Program-made: the position numbers and the translations under genes
Shown: in pieces, positions 54,260 to 62,175 of the stretch
Position numbering within the stretch: position 1 is the first letter of the stretch
Layout of the letters: each line of letters opens with the position of its first letter
The notes under the pieces: model-generated
Told to the model about the DNA's origin: nothing
Database searches by the model: none
What the model saw: the letters and a program-made list of their open reading frames with translations, nothing else
NCBI RefSeq assembly: GCF_002863225.1
Contig: NZ_PKEK01000040.1
Span: forward strand, 62,001-126,000
DNA from: Mycobacterium sp.
GTDB lineage: Bacteria; Actinomycetota; Actinomycetes; Mycobacteriales; Mycobacteriaceae
Reading direction: 5' to 3'
DNA length: 64,000 nt

Positions 54260-55144
54260 TCAGTCATGGACAGTGGCATTGCGCAGCGATCCGTGTCGCG
54301 GCAGACCGAGCGAAAGCCGGCCGACCTGATGCAGCAGCGGTACGGGCAGTAGTCGGTTGACGATCAGATTCGTCCGGGCATCGAGGCCGACGCCGTGCCG
54401 TGCGAACGGAGCGCGCTCGGTGAGGGCGGTGGCCAGCCGTGGTGCGAATCGCCGAGGGTGCCGTTTGAGTAGTCGGACCGCCCGACGGCCGTTCCGGTCG
54501 ATCCGGGCGTGCAGGTCGGCATAGGGTCCGGTTTCGTCGCGGTACACCGGACTCTCGTCGGTGATCATGTCGGTGTCGAACGTTCCGGCCACCAACACCG
54601 TCACACCCAGCCCGAACGGGGCGATCTCGTTCGCGAGCCCCTCGGCCCAGCGTTCCAGTGCGCTCTTGGCGGCCGAGTACGGCGTGGTCTCCGGCAGCCC
54701 GCGGGCGCCGGCCTGACTCGAGACCACGACGATGCGGCCACGTCCTGCCGAGCGCATCCCCGGCAGCAACTCGTTGGTCAGCGCGACCGGCCCGAACACG
54801 TGCGTGGCGAACATCTGCTTCCACACATCCATCGGCAGTTCCTCAGAGCAACCCGCGGCGGCGATGCCCGCGTTGTGGACGAGGCCGTCCGGCGATCCCA
54901 CCGCCGCTTCGATGGCCCGGGCGGCGGACACGATGGTCGAGGCGTCGGTCAGATCCAGGCGGATGGCGATCATGCGCGGATCGTCGGTGAGTGCGCCGGT
55001 CGCAGTTCGCAAAGCCGCGAGTGCGGTATCCGGTGAGCGGACCGCGGCCACAACACGCCAGCCCAGCTGATACATGTGTGCGGCGCAGGCCAGGCCGATG
55101 CCACGCGACGCGCCCGTGATGACGACGCTCGGCGGTTGACTCAT
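54260..55144 (-). CDS. Short-chain dehydrogenase (Rv1882c-like)
   Basis: Protein of 294 residues: VVITGASRGIGLACAAHM (cofactor), VHNAGI, VVVSSQAGARGLPETTPYSA-AK (Ser-Tyr-Lys triad) and VLVAGTFDTDM. Classical SDR with an extended C-terminal tail of about 80 residues. From memory Rv1882c is the M. tuberculosis neighbour of cyp140 and fits. Start at ATG 55144; ATG three codons upstream is also possible. The much longer frame to 56386 is antisense to the P450 at 55202. The frameshifted P450 lies 32 bases downstream on the same strand. Confidence 0.82.
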   Translation of the reverse strand: MSQPPSVVITGASRGIGLACAAHMYQLGWRVVAAVRSPDTALAALRTATGALTDDPRMIAIRLDLTDASTIVSAARAIEAAVGSPDGLVHNAGIAAAGCSEELPMDVWKQMFATHVFGPVALTNELLPGMRSAGRGRIVVVSSQAGARGLPETTPYSAAKSALERWAEGLANEIAPFGLGVTVLVAGTFDTDMITDESPVYRDETGPYADLHARIDRNGRRAVRLLKRHPRRFAPRLATALTERAPFARHGVGLDARTNLIVNRLLPVPLLHQVGRLSLGLPRHGSLRNATVHD

Positions 55145-55201
55145 CGCCCGAAGCATACTTCGATTGGTAGTCGGACTAGCCTTTTGTCGGAATACCCGGG
55201 G

Positions 55202-56527
55202 GTGGTGAACGTGGGTCATGGCATCGCGACCGATCCGGCCCGCCTCCCGGCGGGTCCCGGAGCGCCAAAGATGTTGCAGGGCCTGGTCTTCGTGACGGGG
55301 AGGCAGAAGGCGCTGGCGGCGGCGCACCGACGGTACGGTCCGTGCTTTTCGGCCAACGTGCCCGTATGGGGCAAGGTCCTCGTGCTCGGTGAGGGCAAGC
55401 TGATCAAGGAACTGCTGTCCATCAACAGCGAGCTGGTCGACAATTCGTCCGGTCTGGACACGGTGCTGCCGGCCGGTTCGATGGTGCGGCTCTACGGAGC
55501 CGAGCATCGCCGGCGTCGCAAACTGCTGGCCCCTTCGTTCAACGGCCGCCGCATGCGCAACCACGAGGCCATGATCGAGGAGGAGGTGCTGCGTGAGATT
55601 GCCGGCTGGCCGGAAGGCCGCGAATTCGCCTGTGCGCCCTCGATCAGGCGGCTGACACTGAATGCGTTGTTGCGCGCCGTCTTCCACGCAGAAGGGGGCG
55701 ACCTCAACGAGCTCAGGGAGATCATCCCCCGGATGTCGCTGTGGACGTCGCGTCTTGCGGTCATGCCACCGGCCGTCCGCAAAGACCTCGGTCCGCGCAG
55801 CCCCTGGGGCCGTTTGCAAAGGGACAAGAGGCGTTACGAGGAGATCATCGCGTCGCTGACCGCATCGGCTCGTCGCGACCCCGACCTGGCTGAGCGCAGC
55901 GACGTGCTCGGCACCTTGCTGCAAGCGCGCTACGAGGACGGCACGCCCATCGACGACGCGCACATCGCCGACGAACTCTTCGCGCTGCTCGGTGCCGGCC
56001 ACGAGACCACCTCGGCGTCGATCTCCTGGGCGGTCGAGCGGCTGCGCCGGCACCCGGACGTGCTGGCCCGACTGGTGGCCGAAGAGGACTCCGGCGGCCA
56101 CGAGTTGCGCCAGGCGACGATCTGGGAGGTGCAGCGGACCCGTCCGGTGATCGAGATGATCGCCCGCACTACGATGAGTCCGATCACGTTGGGCGAGTGG
56201 GTGATTCCGGAGAATTCGATGATCTTGGTGGACATCGCGGGCGCACACGCTGCCGAGCAGAGTTTTACCGATGCCGACAAGTTCGACCCGGATCGGTTCG
56301 TCGGCAACCCGCCGGAAAGCGCTTCGTGGCTGGCGTACGGTGCCGGAATCCGGCGCTGTGTGGGGGCGGTGTTCGCCAACATGCACCAGAACGTCACACT
56401 GCGGGTCTTGTTGCGTGAGATCGACATTCGCGCCTCCATCGCACCGGATGAAGGTCGTCGCTATCGCGGGATCACCCCGGAACCGCGCCGCGGCGCGCTG
56501 ATGGTGATGGAGCGTCGCCGCGCATGA
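55202..56527 (+). CDS. Cytochrome P450, CYP138-like
   Basis: Protein of 441 residues resembling M. tuberculosis CYP138/CYP135-138 enzymes: GPGAPKMLQGLVFVTGRQKA, AEHRRRRKLLAPSFNGRRMR, LFALLGAGHETTSASISWAV (I-helix AGHETT), EVQRTRPVIEMIARTT (ExxR region), and haem loop YGAGIRRCVGAVFANM (Cys386). The first aromatic of the haem loop is Tyr not Phe. Substrates of this group are unknown. Start GTG 55202 is the best of three nearby GTGs, without a strong ribosome site. The WS/DGAT gene starts within its stop (ATGA), so the two are translationally coupled. Confidence 0.85.
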   Translation: MVNVGHGIATDPARLPAGPGAPKMLQGLVFVTGRQKALAAAHRRYGPCFSANVPVWGKVLVLGEGKLIKELLSINSELVDNSSGLDTVLPAGSMVRLYGAEHRRRRKLLAPSFNGRRMRNHEAMIEEEVLREIAGWPEGREFACAPSIRRLTLNALLRAVFHAEGGDLNELREIIPRMSLWTSRLAVMPPAVRKDLGPRSPWGRLQRDKRRYEEIIASLTASARRDPDLAERSDVLGTLLQARYEDGTPIDDAHIADELFALLGAGHETTSASISWAVERLRRHPDVLARLVAEEDSGGHELRQATIWEVQRTRPVIEMIARTTMSPITLGEWVIPENSMILVDIAGAHAAEQSFTDADKFDPDRFVGNPPESASWLAYGAGIRRCVGAVFANMHQNVTLRVLLREIDIRASIAPDEGRRYRGITPEPRRGALMVMERRRA

Positions 56528-57933
56528 AGACGACGACGCAGCGACTCAGCGGCTTCGACGCCAGCCTGCTGCACCTCGAAACACCGGACGTACCGATGAA
56601 CGTCGCCGGGGCCATCGAGGTGGACACCTCGACGATGAAGGACGGGTACAGCTTCGAGCGATTCCGGGACCACCTGAGGCGTCAACTCACGGCGATGCCC
56701 GAGTTACGCGCGAAACTCGCCGACAGCAGGCTGAACCTCGACACCCCGGTGTGGGTCGAGGACGACGCGTTCGACATCGACAACCACCTACGGCGCGCGC
56801 GCATCCCCTCGCCCGGCTCCCGGTGCGAAATATCCGATCTTGCAGGCGAACTCATCGCCACCCAGATGGATCGCGACAAACCGCTGTGGCGCATGTGGGT
56901 GCTGGAGGGGGTCTCGGAGGTCGACCCGCGTGACGGCGGTGCGATCGTGGTGCTGTTCGAAATGCAGCATTCCGTTCTCGATGGGACCAGCGGGCCGGCA
57001 ATGTGGTTGCGGCTCAGCAGCGACCAGATCGATGCACCCGAACCGCAGCCCCTGCCCGGGTTTCCCCACGTCAGCCGACGTGACATCGTCCTCGATGGTC
57101 TGCTGAGGTTCCTGCTGCGACCCTGGCACCTGCTGACCAAGGTGTTGCCCGCACACTTTCGGGTTGCCGCGCAAGCCATTCGCCGCACCGCGTCGGGAAG
57201 AGCGATGCCGCGCACGTTCACCGCGCCGAAGGCCTCGTTCAACGGCAAGGTGCACGGCCCCCGCAACGTCGGCTACGTCAAGCTGGACCTCGCGGAGGTC
57301 AAGTCCGTCAAGAATGCGTTCGGGGTCACCGTCAACGACGTGGCGATGGCGCTGGTCTCGGGAGCGGTCCGCAAGTACCTCGTCGATCGCGGCGCGCTGC
57401 CCGAGCAGTCATTGATCGCGATGGCGCCCATCGCAGCGGTTCTGGAAACGGCCGACGACATGGGCCGCAACAACATGACCGCGATGTTCACCCCGTTGCA
57501 CACCGAGATCGCCGATCCGGCACACCGGTTGAAGGCGATCGCCGAGGCCGCCTCGATCGGAAAGGAGCACGGCGCGGAACGCCGCACCACCCTGCTGCAG
57601 GACTGGGCTAACTACGTCGCGCCGGGCGTTCTCGGGACGGTCATGGGCCTCTACGCGCGCAGTGCACTCAGCGAGCGTCGGCCCCCGTACAACATGTCGA
57701 TCTCGAACGTGCCGCTGTCACCTGTTCAGCGATATCTGATGGGCGGGAAGATCATCGCGATGTACCCGCTGGGGCCACCGTTCAACGGAGTCGGGCTGAA
57801 CGTCAGCATGATGTCGCTCAACGGCAGCCTCGACATCGGGTTGGTGTGCTGCCCGCACCTGCTCCCCGACATCTGGGAGCTGGCCGACAACGTGCCGGTG
57901 GCATTGGCGGAATTGCTCGCGGCGACCCGCTGA
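56524..57933 (+). CDS. WS/DGAT-family acyltransferase
   Basis: Protein of 469 residues, normal length for wax ester/diacylglycerol acyltransferases that make storage triacylglycerol or wax esters. The opening LSGFDASLLHLETPDVPMNV, PLWRMWVLEGV, and PYNMSISNVPLSP fit. The active-site motif HHxxxDG reads QHSVLDGTSG, so the first His is Gln while the second, catalytic His and the Asp-Gly remain; activity may be reduced. It is coupled to the upstream P450 (ATGA) and followed after 51 bases by the SRPBCC-SnoaL-CYP140 genes. Confidence 0.85.
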   Translation: MKTTTQRLSGFDASLLHLETPDVPMNVAGAIEVDTSTMKDGYSFERFRDHLRRQLTAMPELRAKLADSRLNLDTPVWVEDDAFDIDNHLRRARIPSPGSRCEISDLAGELIATQMDRDKPLWRMWVLEGVSEVDPRDGGAIVVLFEMQHSVLDGTSGPAMWLRLSSDQIDAPEPQPLPGFPHVSRRDIVLDGLLRFLLRPWHLLTKVLPAHFRVAAQAIRRTASGRAMPRTFTAPKASFNGKVHGPRNVGYVKLDLAEVKSVKNAFGVTVNDVAMALVSGAVRKYLVDRGALPEQSLIAMAPIAAVLETADDMGRNNMTAMFTPLHTEIADPAHRLKAIAEAASIGKEHGAERRTTLLQDWANYVAPGVLGTVMGLYARSALSERRPPYNMSISNVPLSPVQRYLMGGKIIAMYPLGPPFNGVGLNVSMMSLNGSLDIGLVCCPHLLPDIWELADNVPVALAELLAATR

Positions 57934-57984
57934 ACATCGCCGTTTCCGCGCACCGGCCGCCCGCGGGCGTGCTTTGATCAGCCC

Positions 57985-58440
57985 ATGCAGGGATCTGCGA
58001 CAGTTCACATGGCGGCACCGGCGGACCAGATCTGGGACCTGATCACCGACGTCCACAGCATCGGCCGCTACTCCCCCGAAGTGTTCGAAGCCGAGTGGCT
58101 GGATGGGGCCGGCGGACCGGCGCTGGGCGCCCGCTTCCGCGGCCATGTGAAGCGCAACGAGCTCGGCCCGGTGTATTGGACGGTCTGCCGTGTCACCGCG
58201 TGCGAGCCGGGCCGCGAATTCGGTTTCGAGGTGCTCGTCGGAGACCGCGCCGTCAACAACTGGCACTACCGGCTTGCGCCTGCCGGTGACGGGACCGACG
58301 TCACCGAGTCGTTCCGGATGTCGTCCTCGCCGTTCGTCGGCGTCTACTTCTGGCTGTTCGGTGGCTGGCTCAGGCAGCGGCGCAACGTCCGCGACATGAC
58401 CAAGACGTTGAACCGGATCAAGGAGGTGGCGGAGGCATGA
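57985..58440 (+). CDS. SRPBCC-family protein (Rv1883c-like)
   Basis: Protein of 151 residues, START-like: GSATVHMAAPADQIWDLITD, RYSPEVFEAEWLDG, FRGHVKRNELGPVYWTVCRV, and a C-terminal long helix (MTKTLNRIKEVAEA). Its cavity would hold a hydrophobic ligand. From memory Rv1883c is such a protein beside cyp140. TTTGAT six bases before the ATG is a weak -10. Its stop overlaps the next start (ATGA). Confidence 0.82.
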   Translation: MQGSATVHMAAPADQIWDLITDVHSIGRYSPEVFEAEWLDGAGGPALGARFRGHVKRNELGPVYWTVCRVTACEPGREFGFEVLVGDRAVNNWHYRLAPAGDGTDVTESFRMSSSPFVGVYFWLFGGWLRQRRNVRDMTKTLNRIKEVAEA

Positions 58441-58943
58441 GCGGACAGTGGTCGCGCGAGGAGATCGACTCGGCGTTCGAGCTCCACAAGCAGGTCGTCG
58501 TCGAGATCGGCTCCAGCTGGGACTGGTCGCGGTTCGCCGATCAGTTCACCGAGGACGCAACCTACGTCGAGCACACCTACGGCACGCTGCACGGCCGTGA
58601 GCAGATTCGCGACTGGATCGTCTCGACGATGAGTGTCTTTCCCGGCAGCGAGATGCCGTTCTACCCGACGTCCTGGCACTCGGTCGATGTCGACCGCGGC
58701 TGGGTGTTCTGCGAATTCCAGAACCGGATGCGCGATCCCGGCGACGGCAGCGTTCACCAGGCGGCCAATCTGTCAGTGCTCAAGTACGCCGGTGACAACC
58801 TCTGGAGTTACGAGGAAGACGCCTACAACCCGATGAACTTTCTGCCGATGGTGCGCTCGTATGTCGAGCGCAGTCACGCAATGGGCACCGCATCCGAGGA
58901 CGCGCTGGCGTTCGCGAGCAACATGAAGTGGGAGCTGGGCTGA
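58437..58943 (+). CDS. SnoaL/NTF2-like protein
   Basis: Protein of 168 residues with the NTF2-like cone fold: EEIDSAFELHKQVVVEIGSS, WSRFADQFTEDATYVEHTYG, GREQIRDWIVSTMSVFPG, WVFCEFQNRMRDPGDG, and LWSYEEDAYNPMNFLP. This group includes SnoaL cyclases and ketosteroid isomerases, but no catalytic Asp pair can be confidently placed. It is coupled (ATGA) to the SRPBCC gene and precedes cyp140, suggesting a shared hydrophobic substrate. Confidence 0.75.
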   Translation: MSGQWSREEIDSAFELHKQVVVEIGSSWDWSRFADQFTEDATYVEHTYGTLHGREQIRDWIVSTMSVFPGSEMPFYPTSWHSVDVDRGWVFCEFQNRMRDPGDGSVHQAANLSVLKYAGDNLWSYEEDAYNPMNFLPMVRSYVERSHAMGTASEDALAFASNMKWELG

Positions 58944-59011
58944 CAGCGCACCGCCGGAGCGGGTCGTAGGCTGGGCGCCAGCACTGCCCAAACGATGTGG
59001 AGGCCTGATCG

Positions 59012-60340
59012 GTGGCAATCGAACTGAAGCACAGGTTGCACTGGTTGTCGTTGCACGGCTTCGTCCGCGGTGCCGCGTCGCTCGGTGCGCGGCGGGGTGA
59101 TCTGCAGGCCCGATTGATCGCCGACCCGTCGGTCAAGGCGAATCCCGTGCCGTTCTACGAGGAGGTGCGGTCGCGCGGCGCGCTGGTGCGGACCCGCCTC
59201 GGTCACATCACCGCGGACCACGCGATCGGGCACGAACTGCTGCGATCCGACGAATTCCGGGTGGTCTCGATCGGGTCGAATCTGCCCACGCCGCTGAGCT
59301 GGCTCGAGCTGCGGACCCGCGACCAACTGTTGCACCCGCTGCGTCCGCCGTCCCTGCTGGCTGTCGAGCCGCCCGACCACACCCGCTACCGCAAGACGGT
59401 GTCCTCGGTGTTCACCCATCGCGCGGTTGGCGCGCTGAGGGACGGGGTCGAGAAGACTGCGGAGTCGTTGCTGAACGAGCTGTCTCGCGAGCCGGGTGTC
59501 GTCGACATCGTCGACCGGTATTGCTCGCAGTTGCCGGTGGCGATCATCAGCGACATCCTGGGAGTGCCGGAGGTCGATCGGCAGCGCATTCTCGAATTCG
59601 GTGAACTCGCCGCGCCCAGTTTGGATTTCGGACTCCCCTGGCCGCAGTACCGCAGTGTGCAGCGTGGGCTCGCCGGCTTCAACTTCTGGCTGGACACCCA
59701 TCTGGACAAACTGCGCCGGGATCCCGGCGACGACCTGATGAGCCAGCTCATCCGCAAAGCGGAAAGTGGTTCGACGGAAACATATCTCGACCGCGACGAG
59801 CTCCGGGCGGTCGCCGGGCTGGTGTTGGCGGCGGGTTTCGAGACCACGGTGAATCTGCTGGGCAACGGAATCCGAATGCTGCTCGACAAGCCTGAACACC
59901 TACGCACGCTCAGCGAGCGCCCCGAGCTATGGCCGACCGCCGTCGAGGAGATCCTGCGGTTGGAGTCCCCCGTCCAGCTCACAGCGCGAATAGCGCTGAG
60001 CGACACCGAGGTTGCGGGCCAACCGGTTGGCCGGGGGGAGCTGGTGATCATCTACGTCGCCGCGGCCAACCGCGACCCGGCCGTCTTTCCCGATCCCAAC
60101 ACGTTCGACATCGAACGTGACAACGCCGGCAAGCACCTGGCGTTCTCCGGCGGTCGGCACTTCTGTCTGGGTGCGGCCTTGGCGCGCGCCGAAGGCGAAG
60201 TGGGACTGCGGGCGTTTTTCGACCGCTTCCCCGATGTGCGCTCCGCCGGGGCGGGCAGTCGCCGCGACACCCGCGTGCTGCACGGCTGGTCGGCTCTGCC
60301 GGTCGCGCTGGGGCAGGCCAGGTCGATGGCCGCGCGCTAG
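59012..60340 (+). CDS. cyp140: Cytochrome P450 CYP140
   Basis: Protein of 442 residues, near-identical in layout to M. tuberculosis CYP140 (Rv1880c): RLHWLSLHGFVRGAASLGAR-type opening, RRGDLQARLIADPSVKANPV, SLLAVEPPDHTRYRKTVSSV, AGLVLAAGFETTVNLLGNGI (I helix, Glu-Thr-Thr), EEILRLESPVQLTARIAL (ExxR), and FSGGRHFCLGAALARAEGEV (Cys385). Its physiological substrate is not known. GTG 59012 has GGAGG eight bases upstream. It sits in the SRPBCC-SnoaL unit and converges with a TesB thioesterase (4-base overlap). Confidence 0.92.
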   Translation: MAIELKHRLHWLSLHGFVRGAASLGARRGDLQARLIADPSVKANPVPFYEEVRSRGALVRTRLGHITADHAIGHELLRSDEFRVVSIGSNLPTPLSWLELRTRDQLLHPLRPPSLLAVEPPDHTRYRKTVSSVFTHRAVGALRDGVEKTAESLLNELSREPGVVDIVDRYCSQLPVAIISDILGVPEVDRQRILEFGELAAPSLDFGLPWPQYRSVQRGLAGFNFWLDTHLDKLRRDPGDDLMSQLIRKAESGSTETYLDRDELRAVAGLVLAAGFETTVNLLGNGIRMLLDKPEHLRTLSERPELWPTAVEEILRLESPVQLTARIALSDTEVAGQPVGRGELVIIYVAAANRDPAVFPDPNTFDIERDNAGKHLAFSGGRHFCLGAALARAEGEVGLRAFFDRFPDVRSAGAGSRRDTRVLHGWSALPVALGQARSMAAR

Positions 60341-61209
60341 CCGCTCTTCTTGCCGCCGAAATAGCATTCCAGCGTCGTGGTGCACACCAGCTGACCGTTG
60401 CGGTTGAACATGGTCCCTTGCGCCAACCCGCGACCACCGATACCGCTGGGTGAATGCTGTTCGTAGAGAAGCCAATCCGACAGATCGGGCGGATGGTGAA
60501 ACCACATCGCCAGATCCATCAGGGCCGAGAAGCCCGGTCCGAGCGGCGTGGTGCGGCGCGCGATCATCGCCGACTCCAACAGCGTGCGGCCAGCGACGAA
60601 GGCGGCCAGACAGTCGGCGATCACCGGATCGGCGGGGGCAACGCCGTTGGGGCGCCACCACATTCGCAGGCGTGCGGGCGGTGGTTCGTCGATGTCCGCG
60701 GCGAGGCGGGCTGACGGATCGACATATCGATAGTCGATCGGCTGCTCGCGGACCCACCAGCCGTCGCGCTCGTCTGCGATACCGCGGTGCTGCTCGGCGA
60801 AGTTCGGCACCGATTCAGGGTCTGGGAGCTCCGGCGGAAGCTGCTGGTAGACAATGCTTTCGACGGATCTGCTGAACGACATGACCCCCTCCAGCAGGAT
60901 CGAACCGAACTGGCGCGCGGTCACCCGCCGCGCCGAGAACGTGCCACCGTCGTGCAACGTGGTGACCTCGAAGTCGACCGGCCGGCGGGCGTCACCGGCC
61001 CGCAGGAAGTACATGTGCATGCTGTGCGGTAAGCGGTCGGTCGCTGTTCGCGCGGCCGCCATCAAGGCCTGCGCAGCGATGTGACCGCCGGAGATGTGGT
61101 GCGCGATTTCGTCGAGTTGCCGGCCGACGAAGAACTCCGCGTTGACTTGGTCGAGATCGAACGAGTCGAGGATTTGGCGCAGCGTGATGACGGGCGGCGG
61201 AGAGGTCAC
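60337..61209 (-). CDS. TesB-type acyl-CoA thioesterase
   Basis: Protein of 290 residues with double hot-dog organisation: DEIAHHISGGHIAAQALMAA, HMYFLRAGDARRPVDFEV, FSARRVTARQFGSILLEG, DLAMWFHHPPDLSDWLLYEQ, and GRGLAQGTMFNRNGQLVCTT near the C-terminus (the Gly-Arg-Gly loop). TesB enzymes hydrolyse medium- to long-chain acyl-CoA. GTG start at 61209. A 16-base gap separates it from the dienelactone hydrolase gene upstream on the same strand, so they may form an operon. Confidence 0.85.
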   Translation of the reverse strand: MTSPPPVITLRQILDSFDLDQVNAEFFVGRQLDEIAHHISGGHIAAQALMAAARTATDRLPHSMHMYFLRAGDARRPVDFEVTTLHDGGTFSARRVTARQFGSILLEGVMSFSRSVESIVYQQLPPELPDPESVPNFAEQHRGIADERDGWWVREQPIDYRYVDPSARLAADIDEPPPARLRMWWRPNGVAPADPVIADCLAAFVAGRTLLESAMIARRTTPLGPGFSALMDLAMWFHHPPDLSDWLLYEQHSPSGIGGRGLAQGTMFNRNGQLVCTTTLECYFGGKKSG

Positions 61210-61224
61210 GCACGCATCATGCCG

Positions 61225-62118
61225 CTAAGACAGATAGCGACCAAACCAGTCCAGCACCCGATGCCAGGCATCGGCGGCCGCGGCCGCGTTGTAGCGCGGT
61301 CCGCCGTCGTTGAAAAAAGCGTGGTCGGCGTCCGGTTCGATGACGATGTCGTGGATCAGGCCGGCACGCTCGAGCGCGGCTCGCGCCGACGGCTCCGAAT
61401 CGGTGACGCGTTTGTCTCGGGCGCCGTAGAACGCCAGCACCGCGGTGGCCTTGTCGCCACTGAAGTCGGGGTTGTCCGGCAACGGGCCGTAGAACGGGAC
61501 CGCCGCCGACAGGCGGGCATTGTGGGAGGCCAGTAGCTGCCACACCAGCCCCCCGCCAAAGCAGAAGCCGACGACCGCGATCTTGCCGCCCGGCACGCGG
61601 TTCTGTAGTTCGGTGATGCCGGAGTTCAGGTCGGCGAGAAACCGGTCCTGCGGCGCGGCGGCCAGCGCGGCGGTGGCTTTGGCCGGGTCGCTGAACGTGC
61701 CGGTGCCACCTTCTTCGGAGAGCAGGTCGACGGCCAGCGCCGAGTAACCGGCGCCGGCGAACCGTTCGGCCACCGAGCGGACCCAGTCGGTGAGGCCCTT
61801 GTTCTCGTGGATCACCAAGACCCCGCGGCGGGCGTTGTGGGATTGCGCCCACGCGCCCTGCAGTTCTCCGCGGGGTCCGCCCCAGGTGATCGGCTCGGTG
61901 GGCAGCGCCTGCTTCGCGCCGGGTGGCTCGATACCCTCGCCGGCACTGGAGTGCAGCGGTCGGGTTTCGTGGTCGGTGCAGCCGGCGATCAATGCGGCCG
62001 CGGCACCGCTGCCGAGCCCGAGCAGGGTCAGCCGGCGCATGGCTTCGCGTCTGGTCAGCAATCCATCGACGTGGTCGGTGGCGATCTCTTCGGCGATGTA
62101 TCGCTGTAAGGACGTCAT
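61225..62118 (-). CDS. Dienelactone hydrolase family lipoprotein-like protein
   Basis: Protein of 297 residues. A Tat/lipoprotein-like region RREAMRRLTLLGLGSGAAAA followed by LIAGC (lipobox) lies unusually deep, after about 25 residues. The hydrolase core has VLVIHENKGLTDWVRSVAE, nucleophile VVGFCFGGGLVWQLL (Cys), Asp in AFYGARDKRVT and His in PDADHAFFND, the Cys-Asp-His triad of dienelactone hydrolases. ATG 62118 preferred over the TTG one codon earlier. Neighbour to the thioesterase and the CocE hydrolase, same strand. Confidence 0.82.
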   Translation of the reverse strand: MTSLQRYIAEEIATDHVDGLLTRREAMRRLTLLGLGSGAAAALIAGCTDHETRPLHSSAGEGIEPPGAKQALPTEPITWGGPRGELQGAWAQSHNARRGVLVIHENKGLTDWVRSVAERFAGAGYSALAVDLLSEEGGTGTFSDPAKATAALAAAPQDRFLADLNSGITELQNRVPGGKIAVVGFCFGGGLVWQLLASHNARLSAAVPFYGPLPDNPDFSGDKATAVLAFYGARDKRVTDSEPSARAALERAGLIHDIVIEPDADHAFFNDGGPRYNAAAAADAWHRVLDWFGRYLS

Positions 62119-62175
62119 CAACGCGAGTATGCGCCAAAACCCGCCGTTGTGCGCGGATGACGCTGCCGCACTGGG

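Noticed and set aside
54260..56386. A 708-codon open frame on the minus strand
   Set aside because: Only the last 294 codons are the SDR; the rest is antisense to the CYP138-like P450, rich in Arg/His/Gly and without a recognisable domain.
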